DNA of 64,000 nucleotides from Phocaeicola dorei (GTDB taxonomy: Bacteria > Bacteroidota > Bacteroidia > Bacteroidales > Bacteroidaceae). Where the stretch lies: contig NZ_CP046176.1 in the NCBI RefSeq assembly GCF_013009555.1, positions 5,301,501 to 5,365,500 of the forward strand. Reading direction: 5' to 3'. Shown one piece after another: positions 44,425 through 51,826 of this stretch. The notes under the pieces were generated by a model. That model saw only the letters and a list, made by a program, of their open reading frames with translations, searched no databases and was not told where the DNA came from. Both the position numbers and the translations under genes were made by a program. Each line of letters opens with the position of its first letter. Position 1 is the first letter of the stretch.

Positions 44425-44875
44425 GACATTTTAGGCGAAATCTTTCCTATCTTACTTTAATTTACTATCTTTCCTCTCCGCAAACTATATCCTTTTAACT
44501 AAAAAAATAAGTATCAAAAAGTCAAAAGTCACTATTTTATCGAATAAGAATAAGAGGACAACTTTCACTAATCAAGAGAATTCCACTTTATAAAAAGCTA
44601 AATTATCTGCATAAACATACAATGACTAATTAAATATGTCCAACAACACATTCCCAGTTCATTAGAAATATAAAAATACATTGACTACAAGAATTAATTC
44701 AACACGAAATTACATAAACACTTGATTGATAAAACAATATTATATATTAAATCCACATTAAAACAAGACAAACACTATTTTGATAAAGTTAAGAAAAACC
44801 GTATATTTTTATCCTAAAGAAAGGACTTCGTAAAAAATATATTAAAATATATTATCCTATTTAAATCAAAATACA

Positions 44876-44883
44876 TATATTTG
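44876..44883 (+). promoter_or_regulatory. Candidate -7 box for the second susC
   Basis: An exact TATATTTG in AT-rich sequence, with no TTTG at the -33 distance. Chance matches are common in this base composition. Confidence 0.3.
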
Positions 44884-45076
44884 CGGTCATTATTAAATAA
44901 TGCAATTATAAGAATGCAAGCAAAAAGAAATCCTAATGCAGTTGAATAGTAATAAAACCACTATGGAAAACGACACAATGATACAAGAAATTGCATTTAC
45001 AATTTAAAAAAGAGAGTTCAATACATAATGCCTGAAATATGGCAATTTATAAACCCCTAATTAAAGCCAAGTTTAT

Positions 45077-48000
45077 ATGAGCAGATTTTCTTCATTATTA
45101 TGTAGCTTGCTATTCTGCATGATTACATATGCACAGGAAATTACAGTAACTGGTAAAGTCACCGCAGGAGGCGAAGAAATGCCTGGTGTCACAGTAGCTG
45201 TAAAAGGACAAACTCGCGGTACCATCACTTCTACCGATGGCAGCTACCAGATTCAGGTTAACGGCAATGAAAGCCTGATCTTCTCTTTTGTAGGTTACGA
45301 AACAGTAACTATACCGATAAACAAACGCAAAGTTATTAACGTAGAATTGAAGGAAACAACCCAAATGGTAGATGAAGTAGTTATAACCGTTCCTTACGGT
45401 ACTGCCAAAAAATCCACATTTACAGGGTCTGCAAGCTATATTGCCGCCGGCACTATTGAAAAAGCACAGGTCAGTAGTGTGTCAAAAGCATTGCAAGGAA
45501 CTGTAGCTGGTTTACAGTCTTTTTCCTCCAGCGGTCAACCCGGATCAGACGCAACTATCCTGATTCGTGGAGTTGGTTCTGTAAACGCTTCAACCAATCC
45601 CCTCTATGTGGTCGATGGTGTTCCTTACGATGGTGCTCTTTCCTCCATAGCATCTTCAGATATTGCGTCAATCACTGTATTAAAAGATGCAGCTTCCGCT
45701 GCATTGTATGGCTCACGTGCAGCAAACGGCGTAATTATGATCACCACCAAACAAGGAAATAAAGATAGCGCACCCACCGTTGAATTATCTGCTAAATATG
45801 GTTTTTCAAGCCGTGCACGCGCAGACTACGACCAGTTGAATACAAACCAATATTATGAATTATATTGGGAAGCCATGCGTAACTATCGTATGGACAACGG
45901 TTACTCTGCCGAAGAAGCTGCAGCATGGGCATCAAGCAATGTTACAGGCAATCTAGGCATCAACCCTTATGGCAGTGCTTACCCTGAGCCAATCGGCCAT
46001 GACGGAAAACTGGTAGCAGGTGCCAAACCATTATGGAACGACAGCTGGGACGACGCCCTTTCACAAGATGCACACTATACAGATTTAAATGTACACGTAA
46101 GTGGTGGTAGCAAAACCTCCAAATATTTTGTTTCAGCAGGTTACATGGATGATCAAGGTGCTTATATCTGCTCTGGTTTCAAACGCTATACTCTCCGCGC
46201 CAACGTGACTTCAGATATCCGCAAATGGTTACAGATCGGATTGAATGTATCAGGAACTCATTCTGTTCAAGACTATCCCAAGCAAGATGACTCAACAATC
46301 TCCAATGTGGTCATGTTTGCCCGTTCATTGCCATCATTCTATCCAGTGTATCAACGTGACTTGGCAACTGGAGCATATTTATTGGACGAAAATGGTAACC
46401 GTATGTTCGATTATGGTGAGTATCGTCCTAACTCGTATGCAAAATATAATCTGCTGGCTTCCATGCCACACGATAAAAGCGAGATAAAACGCGATGCTGC
46501 TTCTTTACGTGGCTTTATCCAAATAACTCCTATCGAAGGACTTTCTTACAAAATGTCTTTGAATATTGACTATAATAACAAAACAAATCATGACTACACC
46601 AATCCTACTTACGGTACAGGTTCTATCAGTGGTGGCAGCGTAAGCAAATACAACTACCGCACTACAGGCATGACTTTTAATAATGTCATTAATTATCAAC
46701 ACACGTTCAATGATGTACATGATATCCGTGTGATGGCCGGTCAGGAGTACTATGAATATAACACTTCCAATTTCGGCGGAAGCCGCAGCAAAGTCATCAT
46801 GGATGGATTCTATGAGCCCGACGCAGCTTCCTCTTTAGGTGATTTTGGCGGAAACAGCGACCAATACAAGCTGTTAAGTTTCTTTGGAAGTGCTGAATAC
46901 TCGTACGATCAAAAATACTTCTTATCGGCTTCTGTCCGTTCTGACGGTTCTTCCCGTTTCCATCCGGATCATCGTTGGGGTACTTTCTGGTCAATAGGCG
47001 CATCTTGGAAAATTATGCAGGAAGAGTTTATGAAGGACACATCAGACTGGCTATCTAATTTATCATTGCGTGCCAGCTACGGAGCGCAAGGTAATGACCA
47101 GGTAGGTTATTATGCGTATCAGGCGCTCTATTCCATACGTAATAACCTCGGTGAATCCGGTTTGCATGCTTATCGTCTGGCAACTCCTAATTTATCATGG
47201 GAAACCAATCTAAATACTAATATCGGCTTGGATTTTGGTTTCTGGAACAATCGCCTAAGTGGTACAATCGAATACTTTGAACGTCGTTCCAAAGATTTAT
47301 TATTCTCTAAAGACTTAGTTCCATCTTCAGGTTTCTCAAGTATGGACGAAAATATTGGTGCCATCAAAAATTATGGATGGGAATTCCAAATCTCAGGATA
47401 TCCTATCATGACTAAAGATTGGAAATGGAAACTTTCTTTTAATGCTACTACCTATAAAAACAAAATAACCTCATTACCTGCCGAAGAAATGTGGAGTGGC
47501 AACAAGAAATGGGTAAAAGGAGGATCGTTATATGACTTCTATTTAGTAGAATGGGCTGGTGTCAATCCTGAAAATGGTAATCCCATGTGGTATCGTTACA
47601 ATACCAACGGAGAAAAAGTAACCACAGAAGACTATTCATCAACCACACCGGACGACAAAGTAAAATGTGGCAATTCACTACCAGACTGGACTGGCGGTCT
47701 TCAATCAGATCTTTCATTCAAAGATTTTACATTATCATTCTTATTCTCTTATTCCATTGGTGGTAAAATCTATAATGGGGATAAAGTTTCATTGATGAGC
47801 CAAGGACCTACAGGTACCAGTTGGAGCGTAGATATGTTAGACCGTTGGACTCCTGAAAATCCCTATACCGATGTACCACGTCTGACTACTTCTCCCAAAA
47901 GCTCATGGACAAACTCTTCAAATCGGTTCTTAGTTGACCGTTCATACTTACGTCTGAAGAATATTACATTCTCTTACAATCTGCCGAAGTCATTGCTGAA

Positions 48001-48163
48001 CACATTGACACTGAAAGATGCAAGCATATTTTTTCAAGCAGAAAATATGCTGACATTAGCCAAACAACAAGGTCTAGACCCAGAGCAAACTTTCGGAGGC
48101 TCTACTTACTATCGTTATCCGGCAATGAAAACTATTTCATTCGGTATCAATGTGAAACTTTAA
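45077..48163 (+). CDS. SusC/RagA-family TonB-dependent receptor (partner SusD is disrupted)
   Basis: A 1028-residue outer membrane importer. A signal peptide (about 1-19, ending TYAQ) precedes a carboxypeptidase-regulatory-like domain (about 23-95: TVTGKVTAGGEEMPGVTV), a TonB-box-like EVVITVPYG, a plug (LQGTVAGLQSFSSSGQPG, NPLYVVDGVPYD, IASITVLKDAASAALYGSRA) and a barrel ending FGINVKL. The frame is intact, unlike the SusD gene 15 bases downstream. It is distinct from the SusC at 1187. Any function needing SusD should be lost while the transposon is present. Confidence 0.93.
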   Translation: MSRFSSLLCSLLFCMITYAQEITVTGKVTAGGEEMPGVTVAVKGQTRGTITSTDGSYQIQVNGNESLIFSFVGYETVTIPINKRKVINVELKETTQMVDEVVITVPYGTAKKSTFTGSASYIAAGTIEKAQVSSVSKALQGTVAGLQSFSSSGQPGSDATILIRGVGSVNASTNPLYVVDGVPYDGALSSIASSDIASITVLKDAASAALYGSRAANGVIMITTKQGNKDSAPTVELSAKYGFSSRARADYDQLNTNQYYELYWEAMRNYRMDNGYSAEEAAAWASSNVTGNLGINPYGSAYPEPIGHDGKLVAGAKPLWNDSWDDALSQDAHYTDLNVHVSGGSKTSKYFVSAGYMDDQGAYICSGFKRYTLRANVTSDIRKWLQIGLNVSGTHSVQDYPKQDDSTISNVVMFARSLPSFYPVYQRDLATGAYLLDENGNRMFDYGEYRPNSYAKYNLLASMPHDKSEIKRDAASLRGFIQITPIEGLSYKMSLNIDYNNKTNHDYTNPTYGTGSISGGSVSKYNYRTTGMTFNNVINYQHTFNDVHDIRVMAGQEYYEYNTSNFGGSRSKVIMDGFYEPDAASSLGDFGGNSDQYKLLSFFGSAEYSYDQKYFLSASVRSDGSSRFHPDHRWGTFWSIGASWKIMQEEFMKDTSDWLSNLSLRASYGAQGNDQVGYYAYQALYSIRNNLGESGLHAYRLATPNLSWETNLNTNIGLDFGFWNNRLSGTIEYFERRSKDLLFSKDLVPSSGFSSMDENIGAIKNYGWEFQISGYPIMTKDWKWKLSFNATTYKNKITSLPAEEMWSGNKKWVKGGSLYDFYLVEWAGVNPENGNPMWYRYNTNGEKVTTEDYSSTTPDDKVKCGNSLPDWTGGLQSDLSFKDFTLSFLFSYSIGGKIYNGDKVSLMSQGPTGTSWSVDMLDRWTPENPYTDVPRLTTSPKSSWTNSSNRFLVDRSYLRLKNITFSYNLPKSLLNTLTLKDASIFFQAENMLTLAKQQGLDPEQTFGGSTYYRYPAMKTISFGINVKL

Positions 48164-48178
48164 TACAGAAAGAAGAAT

Positions 48179-48476
48179 ATGAAAACTATTTTTAAATATA
48201 TATTTTCAGTCGCACTGGGAAGTATAATGCTCACTTCCTGCGATTTGGATACAATTCCTACAACTTATGTAGATGCCGGTTCTGTTTTCGGTAAAACAGG
48301 AGATGCCGAAAAAGTACTTAATGGTGGTTGGAACTACCTGATGGAAACTTTCAATTCTTACGCCAACCCTGGCTATGGAGCAATGTTACGTGCAAATGAT
48401 GCAATGGGTTCTGACGTAGTACTAAACACCAAATATGGTTTTAGAGCACACAATGAATTTACCGCTATTTATGGAA
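48179..48476 (+). pseudogene. SusD-like lipoprotein, 5' fragment (split by transposon)
   Basis: The first 99 codons of a SusD/RagB-family lipoprotein: signal peptide with LTSC lipobox (about 18-21), then a typical SusD start (DLDTIPTTYVDAGSVFG, GGWNYLMETF). The last 8 bases (48469-48476) are the target duplication. Reading on into the element meets a TAA at 48482-48484, giving a 101-residue dead product. The remainder is at 51827-53079; joining the two pieces gives 1551 bases, a continuous 517-codon frame including stop. The lost start-to-middle part includes helices that contact SusC. Confidence 0.93.
48469..48476 (+). repeat. Left 8-bp target-site duplication
   Basis: TTATGGAA, identical to 51819-51826. 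Eight bases is the usual duplication length for IS1595-family elements. Confidence 0.95.
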
Positions 48477-48529
48477 GGTATTAAGGAACAAGTGAACACC
48501 ATTGCAAATCGTTATAACAAATGGTTATA
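48477..48529 (+). repeat. Left end of the transposon (TIR plus subterminal block)
   Basis: The outer 24 bases begin GGTATTAAGG. The inner block at 48511-48529 reads GTTATAACAAATGGTTATA and matches the right end at the same offset. Confidence 0.85.
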
Positions 48530-48552
48530 CTTGTTACATAATATATTATTTG

Positions 48553-49095
48553 CTACTTGTTACCGCAACAATGTTTATATTTCTTTCCACTTCCACATGG
48601 GCATGGATCATTTCTTCCGGGTATCTTATCTTTTACAACGTTTACTCCCTCTTTCATACCTCGTACAAAATCAATTGTTTGAATAGATGGGGTACGGAAT
48701 GACATTGTAGTATGTTTATTATAATTTGTAATGCTAAAATCCCCTGTAGTAATAATATCCATTCCTATAAGCATTCCAATATCTTTATTAGAAGATAATT
48801 CTTCACATTCTGTTACTACTACGTCTAAAGTTATATTGTTATTATTAAGAGTTATGTTTATAAAATATGAATTTACCTCTTTTGCTCCATGAACACCATT
48901 TACAATTGTTCTTCCAGTAGGTACTAATCCTAACTGGCAAGCTGATGATCTTGTGATAACAGAATTTGTTGCACCTGTATCCCATATTCCGTTAGTTTTA
49001 ATATATTTACCATCAAATGTGTTTTTTAAAGTAACAGGAGTGACAATAGCATTCAATAAACTTTTTGCTTTAATTGTAAGTGCATTAATTTTCAT
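48553..49095 (-). CDS. Retropepsin-like aspartic protease with C-terminal SEC-C zinc motif (transposon cargo)
   Basis: A 180-residue protein. The N-terminal part matches bacterial retropepsin-like proteases: [14 protein letters not shown] has the catalytic DTGA at about 37-40, followed by a flap-like [18 protein letters not shown] and the later [17 protein letters not shown] segment that closes the fold. The last ~25 residues are a SEC-C motif ([20 protein letters not shown]), the zinc-binding peptide known from SecA and from nucleic-acid- or ribosome-associated proteins. I start at ATG 49095, because an upstream in-frame TTG overlaps the preceding stop. It is one base after the DUF5678-like gene, so the two form a cassette. 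No signal peptide: cytoplasmic. Confidence 0.85.
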   Translation of the reverse strand: MKINALTIKAKSLLNAIVTPVTLKNTFDGKYIKTNGIWDTGATNSVITRSSACQLGLVPTGRTIVNGVHGAKEVNSYFINITLNNNNITLDVVVTECEELSSNKDIGMLIGMDIITTGDFSITNYNKHTTMSFRTPSIQTIDFVRGMKEGVNVVKDKIPGRNDPCPCGSGKKYKHCCGNK

Positions 49096-49096
49096 T

Positions 49097-49342
49097 TTAG
49101 GCAAATATTACTCGTGAATGAAAAGTTTGTGTATATCCGCTTTCTCCTTCTGAACATAATTGTATTATAAATGTTCCTAATTCAAGACCACCATCCAAAG
49201 CCTTACTCAAAGCATCTTTAAAAGAATCTCCACAAAATAGTACATTCCGATCTTTTATGACAATATACTTATTAAAATATTCTTTTAATAGCACATCGTG
49301 ATTTTCTCGAAAGAATTTGAAATCATCGCTTTGCATAATCAT
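49097..49342 (-). CDS. DUF5678-like small protein, partner of the protease
   Basis: About 81 residues from ATG 49342 (an in-frame TTG at 49375 and an ATG at 49336 are alternatives). The pattern [20 protein letters not shown] ... [20 protein letters not shown] matches DUF5678, small bacterial proteins of unknown biochemistry that often precede retropepsin-like protease genes. The next gene is exactly such a protease, starting one base after this stop (TAA-A-ATG). A toxin-antitoxin-like or protease-substrate relationship is possible, but nothing in the sequence proves it. Confidence 0.7.
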   Translation of the reverse strand: MIMQSDDFKFFRENHDVLLKEYFNKYIVIKDRNVLFCGDSFKDALSKALDGGLELGTFIIQLCSEGESGYTQTFHSRVIFA

Positions 49343-49437
49343 ATTATTTTTAATTGGTATTTTCTTATACTGCAAAATAACAAAATAATCTCGACAATTA
49401 TTAAAGTCATTAACATTGTTTATCCATTTTGTTTCCG

Positions 49438-49445
49438 CAAATATA
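49438..49445 (-). promoter_or_regulatory. Candidate -7 box of the protease cassette
   Basis: The minus strand reads TATATTTG, an exact TAnnTTTG, about 95 bases upstream of the DUF5678-like start. AT-rich context weakens it. Confidence 0.35.
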
Positions 49446-49530
49446 AAAATATAAATTTACATATCAATGATTAGTAGTTAATATTATATAAATATAACTT
49501 AGATTGAGTATGCTTGGAGTTTATTATTTA

Positions 49531-49538
49531 TATTTTTG
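49531..49538 (+). promoter_or_regulatory. Candidate -7 box of the cargo lipoprotein gene
   Basis: An exact TATTTTTG, 26 bases before the ATG; no well-spaced -33 box. Confidence 0.4.
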
Positions 49539-49564
49539 TTGCAAAATTATAAATCTATTAAATT

Positions 49565-49984
49565 ATGAAGTGGTTATTGTGGATGTCAGTTCTATTTTTT
49601 TTATCATGTGGTAAATCATTTGAAAAAGAAGCGGAGCAACATTTGGATAAAATAATTGAAGATACAGCAATTGACCCAGGTTCTATTAAGCTTAGTGATT
49701 ACGAAGTTATACGTTCCGATGATTCTATTTATTTAACTTCATTTACAATGGAAGGGAAAAATAATATGGGCATGTATAGTTCTAGTGAATTTGGATATAT
49801 ATATGTAAGAAGTGGACAAGAAAGATATTTTTTGTTAGATAAAGCACAAAAAGTGACTCGAATTGTAGATAGTGCCACCAAAATATTTAATGCGGCTAAA
49901 AAGGATAGTAGTTTCATTGGAAATTGGAGCATGATATTCATATTTCAAGTGGAATTGTATGGAAGAAAAATTGAACAGGAATAG
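49565..49984 (+). CDS. Small predicted lipoprotein of unknown function (transposon cargo)
   Basis: A 139-residue protein with a short lipoprotein signal peptide (MKWLLWMSVLFFLSCGK, Cys about 15). The mature part begins with a charged helix (FEKEAEQHLDKIIEDTA), followed by strand-rich sequence (SIKLSDYEVIRSDDSIYLTSF, YGYIY-like FGYIYVRSG). I recognise no family. It could be an envelope immunity or sensing protein. It is followed 18 bases later by a membrane protein, suggesting a two-gene unit. Base composition is very AT-rich. Confidence 0.75.
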   Translation: MKWLLWMSVLFFLSCGKSFEKEAEQHLDKIIEDTAIDPGSIKLSDYEVIRSDDSIYLTSFTMEGKNNMGMYSSSEFGYIYVRSGQERYFLLDKAQKVTRIVDSATKIFNAAKKDSSFIGNWSMIFIFQVELYGRKIEQE

Positions 49985-50002
49985 AAAATAAATAACTAAA
50001 CA

Positions 50003-50455
50003 ATGGAATTAATTATAATATTAATAATTTTTGTAACTGCATTTATAATAGCAGTTAACACTAGAAAAAAACATGTAAGTATGGAAAACAACGTATCACC
50101 TAACAACATCCCATCAGAAGATGGACAGTTTAAACACGAAAACAGATTATCAATGATATCTGGGGTTATATTATTCATTAATATCTTAGGATCTATAGCA
50201 CTTCTCATTACAGGAATTGTAGAATTAAATTCATACAGATCTAATGGATATGGATGGATTTATATAGTTTCATCTATTGCGGTGCTGTTGTCTTCATTTT
50301 TACTTCACTCGTTTTTCATTGTTGTTAAAGAAATATCCATCAATATTAAAAAGAACAACATTTCCCTTACACCCAAAATAAACAATGAAAAGACACACCC
50401 TACTCAATCTAATGTGAAAAGCGATCATCCAGATTGCTTAAGCCAGTGGAAATAA
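50003..50455 (+). CDS. Predicted membrane protein of unknown function (transposon cargo)
   Basis: A 150-residue protein with three predicted transmembrane helices: about 2-18 (ELIIILIIFVTAFIIAV), 50-75 (MISGVILFINILGSIALLIT) and 84-108 (WIYIVSSIAVLLSSFLLHSF). A charged linker separates helices 1 and 2, and a hydrophilic tail of about 35 residues ends the protein. No enzymatic motif is seen. It lies close behind the lipoprotein gene and is followed by a strong terminator, so the pair is a self-contained unit inside the element. Confidence 0.72.
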   Translation: MELIIILIIFVTAFIIAVNTRKKHVSMENNVSPNNIPSEDGQFKHENRLSMISGVILFINILGSIALLITGIVELNSYRSNGYGWIYIVSSIAVLLSSFLLHSFFIVVKEISINIKKNNISLTPKINNEKTHPTQSNVKSDHPDCLSQWK

Positions 50456-50467
50456 AAAGAACGATAT

Positions 50468-50500
50468 AGGCACTGAAATTTCAGTGCCTTTTTTATTTTA
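50468..50500 (+). terminator. Terminator after the cargo membrane-protein gene
   Basis: A perfect 22-bp palindrome (50468-50489): AGGCACTG and CAGTGCCT around AAATTT, followed by TTTTTATTTTA. It ends the lipoprotein/membrane-protein unit before the converging transposase genes. Confidence 0.85.
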
Positions 50501-50556
50501 CCTAAAAACTTTAGGACATATTCTATATTACTACAATATTCTTTTAGAAAAGGTAT

Positions 50557-50712
50557 TCATTTTTTCTTTTCCCCCTTATTCATTGCTTCCAGAATCTTTA
50601 TCCATGATTCAGGAACTTCCACATCCATGATGTTCCCATCTCCATCTTTTACGATGTATTTATTCTTCTTTTTCTTTTCGTCCTTTGGCTTTTCTTTCTT
50701 ATTATCCTGCAT
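50557..50712 (-). CDS. Lysine-rich 51-residue protein overlapping the transposase 3' end
   Basis: Starts at ATG 50710-50712, 11 bases inside the transposase gene, and stops at 50557-50559. The first 18 residues are almost all Lys/Asp/Glu/Gln/Asn (MQDNKKEKPKDEKKKKNK), followed by a compact YIVKDGDGNIMDVEVPESW segment and a helical KILEAMNKGEKKK tail. The overlap implies translation coupled to the transposase. It may be a DNA- or transposase-binding accessory protein of this IS group. I know no named family. Confidence 0.6.
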   Translation of the reverse strand: MQDNKKEKPKDEKKKKNKYIVKDGDGNIMDVEVPESWIKILEAMNKGEKKK

Positions 50713-51625
50713 ATCTGTAATCTCCTATATCTAAGTATTGCAAAAGTAATCTAAATCTGTCAGAATCGCTAAGTTTTCTAGTATTAAATCTAAAGACAAA
50801 TTCATCTACATAGCGTTGCATATATTTTTTGCTTATATGATAATACGTGGCGTATATCCTCTTGAAAACAGACCAAGCGTTTTCTATCGTATTGGTAGTA
50901 ATCATCACCGTTTCTTTATTCTCATTGTAATAAGTAATACCATAATACTTGTGCCCGTGGTCTACAGATATCTGGTTGTACATTTCGGATACTTCGCCAT
51001 AGTCCCATCCATCAGTATATATTGTACTTCCTTCTTCAACATATTTTCTTATAATTGGAAGCAGCTTGGATGGACCTGTTCCGCTTACTACTTTGGCAAC
51101 CAAATCCCCATTTCTGCCTATTAGTCCAAAAACAGGAACTTTGTCTTTAAAACTTCTCCCCTGGCATCTCTCCACTTTTTTATCCTTGTGTCGGTTTGCA
51201 TTCTTTCCACCTGCAAATGATTCATCAATCTCAACTTCTCCTTCAAGATGGTAATCGTTTTCTCCTGTCATAGCCTTACGAATCTTATGCAACATACGCC
51301 ATGCGGTCTTTTGAGAAACATCAATATCTCTAGATACCTGATAGGAAGATATGCCTCTTTTCCCTTGAGCAAATAACCACATAACATAGAACCATTTAGT
51401 GAAAGGGACCTTACTGTTTGCAAAGCACGTTCCTGTTTTTACTGTGAAATACCTGTTTGTGTTCTTGCATTTATACTTATGATTCTTGCATTTATAAACC
51501 TTGGAGGTAGGATCAAATGGAGAAACAACTTTGTCACCCCATTTCCATTGTTCGTACAGGTCATAACAAGCATTTTCATCCTTTACAATCTGTATAAACT
51601 CTAGAAAATTCATTGACTTTTTCAT
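50702..51625 (-). CDS. IS1595-family (ISXO2-like) transposase
   Basis: A 307-residue transposase. The N-terminal Cys-rich segment (YKCKNHKYKCKNTNRYF, TGTCF) is the zinc-ribbon domain, followed by a helix-turn-helix-like SYQVSRDIDVSQKTAWRMLHKI. The ISXO2-like DDE domain holds EIDESFAGGKN (first Asp), IYTDGWDYGEV (second Asp) and TNTIENAWSVFKR (third acidic position). ATG 51625 is chosen because AAAGGAGG lies 4 bases upstream. All three catalytic positions are present, so it may still be active. Confidence 0.93.
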   Translation of the reverse strand: MKKSMNFLEFIQIVKDENACYDLYEQWKWGDKVVSPFDPTSKVYKCKNHKYKCKNTNRYFTVKTGTCFANSKVPFTKWFYVMWLFAQGKRGISSYQVSRDIDVSQKTAWRMLHKIRKAMTGENDYHLEGEVEIDESFAGGKNANRHKDKKVERCQGRSFKDKVPVFGLIGRNGDLVAKVVSGTGPSKLLPIIRKYVEEGSTIYTDGWDYGEVSEMYNQISVDHGHKYYGITYYNENKETVMITTNTIENAWSVFKRIYATYYHISKKYMQRYVDEFVFRFNTRKLSDSDRFRLLLQYLDIGDYRYAG

Positions 51626-51629
51626 ACAG

Positions 51630-51637
51630 CCTCCTTT
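51630..51637 (-). promoter_or_regulatory. Strong Shine-Dalgarno of the transposase gene
   Basis: The minus strand reads AAAGGAGG, then CTGT, then ATG (51625). It is unlike the weak sites of host genes here, which suggests adaptation to other hosts. Confidence 0.7.
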
Positions 51638-51765
51638 TCTTTGATTCTTTTGCAATATAACGATAAAAAGTTAAATATGCAAATAAATATAAAGAAAAGA
51701 TAGACTGTAATATTATGTTATATAAATTTATAAGTTTAAGTTGACACAAGTAGAAAATATATAAT

Positions 51766-51818
51766 TATAACATTTTGTTATAGCTTATTTATCAAGTGTC
51801 CATTTATTCCTTAATGCC
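51766..51818 (-). repeat. Right end of the transposon (TIR plus subterminal block)
   Basis: Read on the minus strand, the end is GGCATTAAGGAATAAATG. The subterminal block is at 51766-51784. Both mirror the left end. Confidence 0.85.
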
Positions 51819-51826
51819 TTATGGAA
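51819..51826 (+). repeat. Right 8-bp target-site duplication
   Basis: TTATGGAA, the second copy of the duplication at 48469-48476. Confidence 0.95.

Larger units (their letters stand above)
44399..45076. other. Long AT-rich leader region of the second susC/susD operon
   Basis: A 678-base gap. It holds the argS -7 box (minus), a candidate -7 box for susC (44876) and a 14-codon frame at 44963-45007. Nothing else is recognised. If 44876 is the promoter, the susC leader is about 190 nt, room for post-transcriptional control. Confidence 0.45.
48477..51818. mobile_element. IS1595-family transposon with cargo genes, inserted in susD
   Basis: A 3342-bp element bounded by an exact 8-bp duplication. 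Its ends are related inverted sequences: the left starts GGTATTAAGGAACAAGTG and the right (reverse strand) GGCATTAAGGAATAAATG, 19 of 24 bases identical. A subterminal block at the same offset on both sides (48511-48529 and 51766-51784, TATAACAAA/ATGTTATA) is probably the transposase-binding site. It contains an ISXO2-like transposase, a 51-residue ORF and four cargo ORFs with their own promoters and terminator. Base composition is lower in GC than the host operon. Simple IS1595 elements are about 0.7-1.1 kb, so roughly two thirds of this one is cargo. Confidence 0.92.

Noticed and set aside
50816..51124. 102-codon frame antisense to the transposase
   Set aside because: Opposite a certain transposase gene; no motif.
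48469..51826. Composite transposon with two IS copies
   Set aside because: Only one transposase gene exists and the two ends are the single pair of terminal sequences; the cargo is internal.
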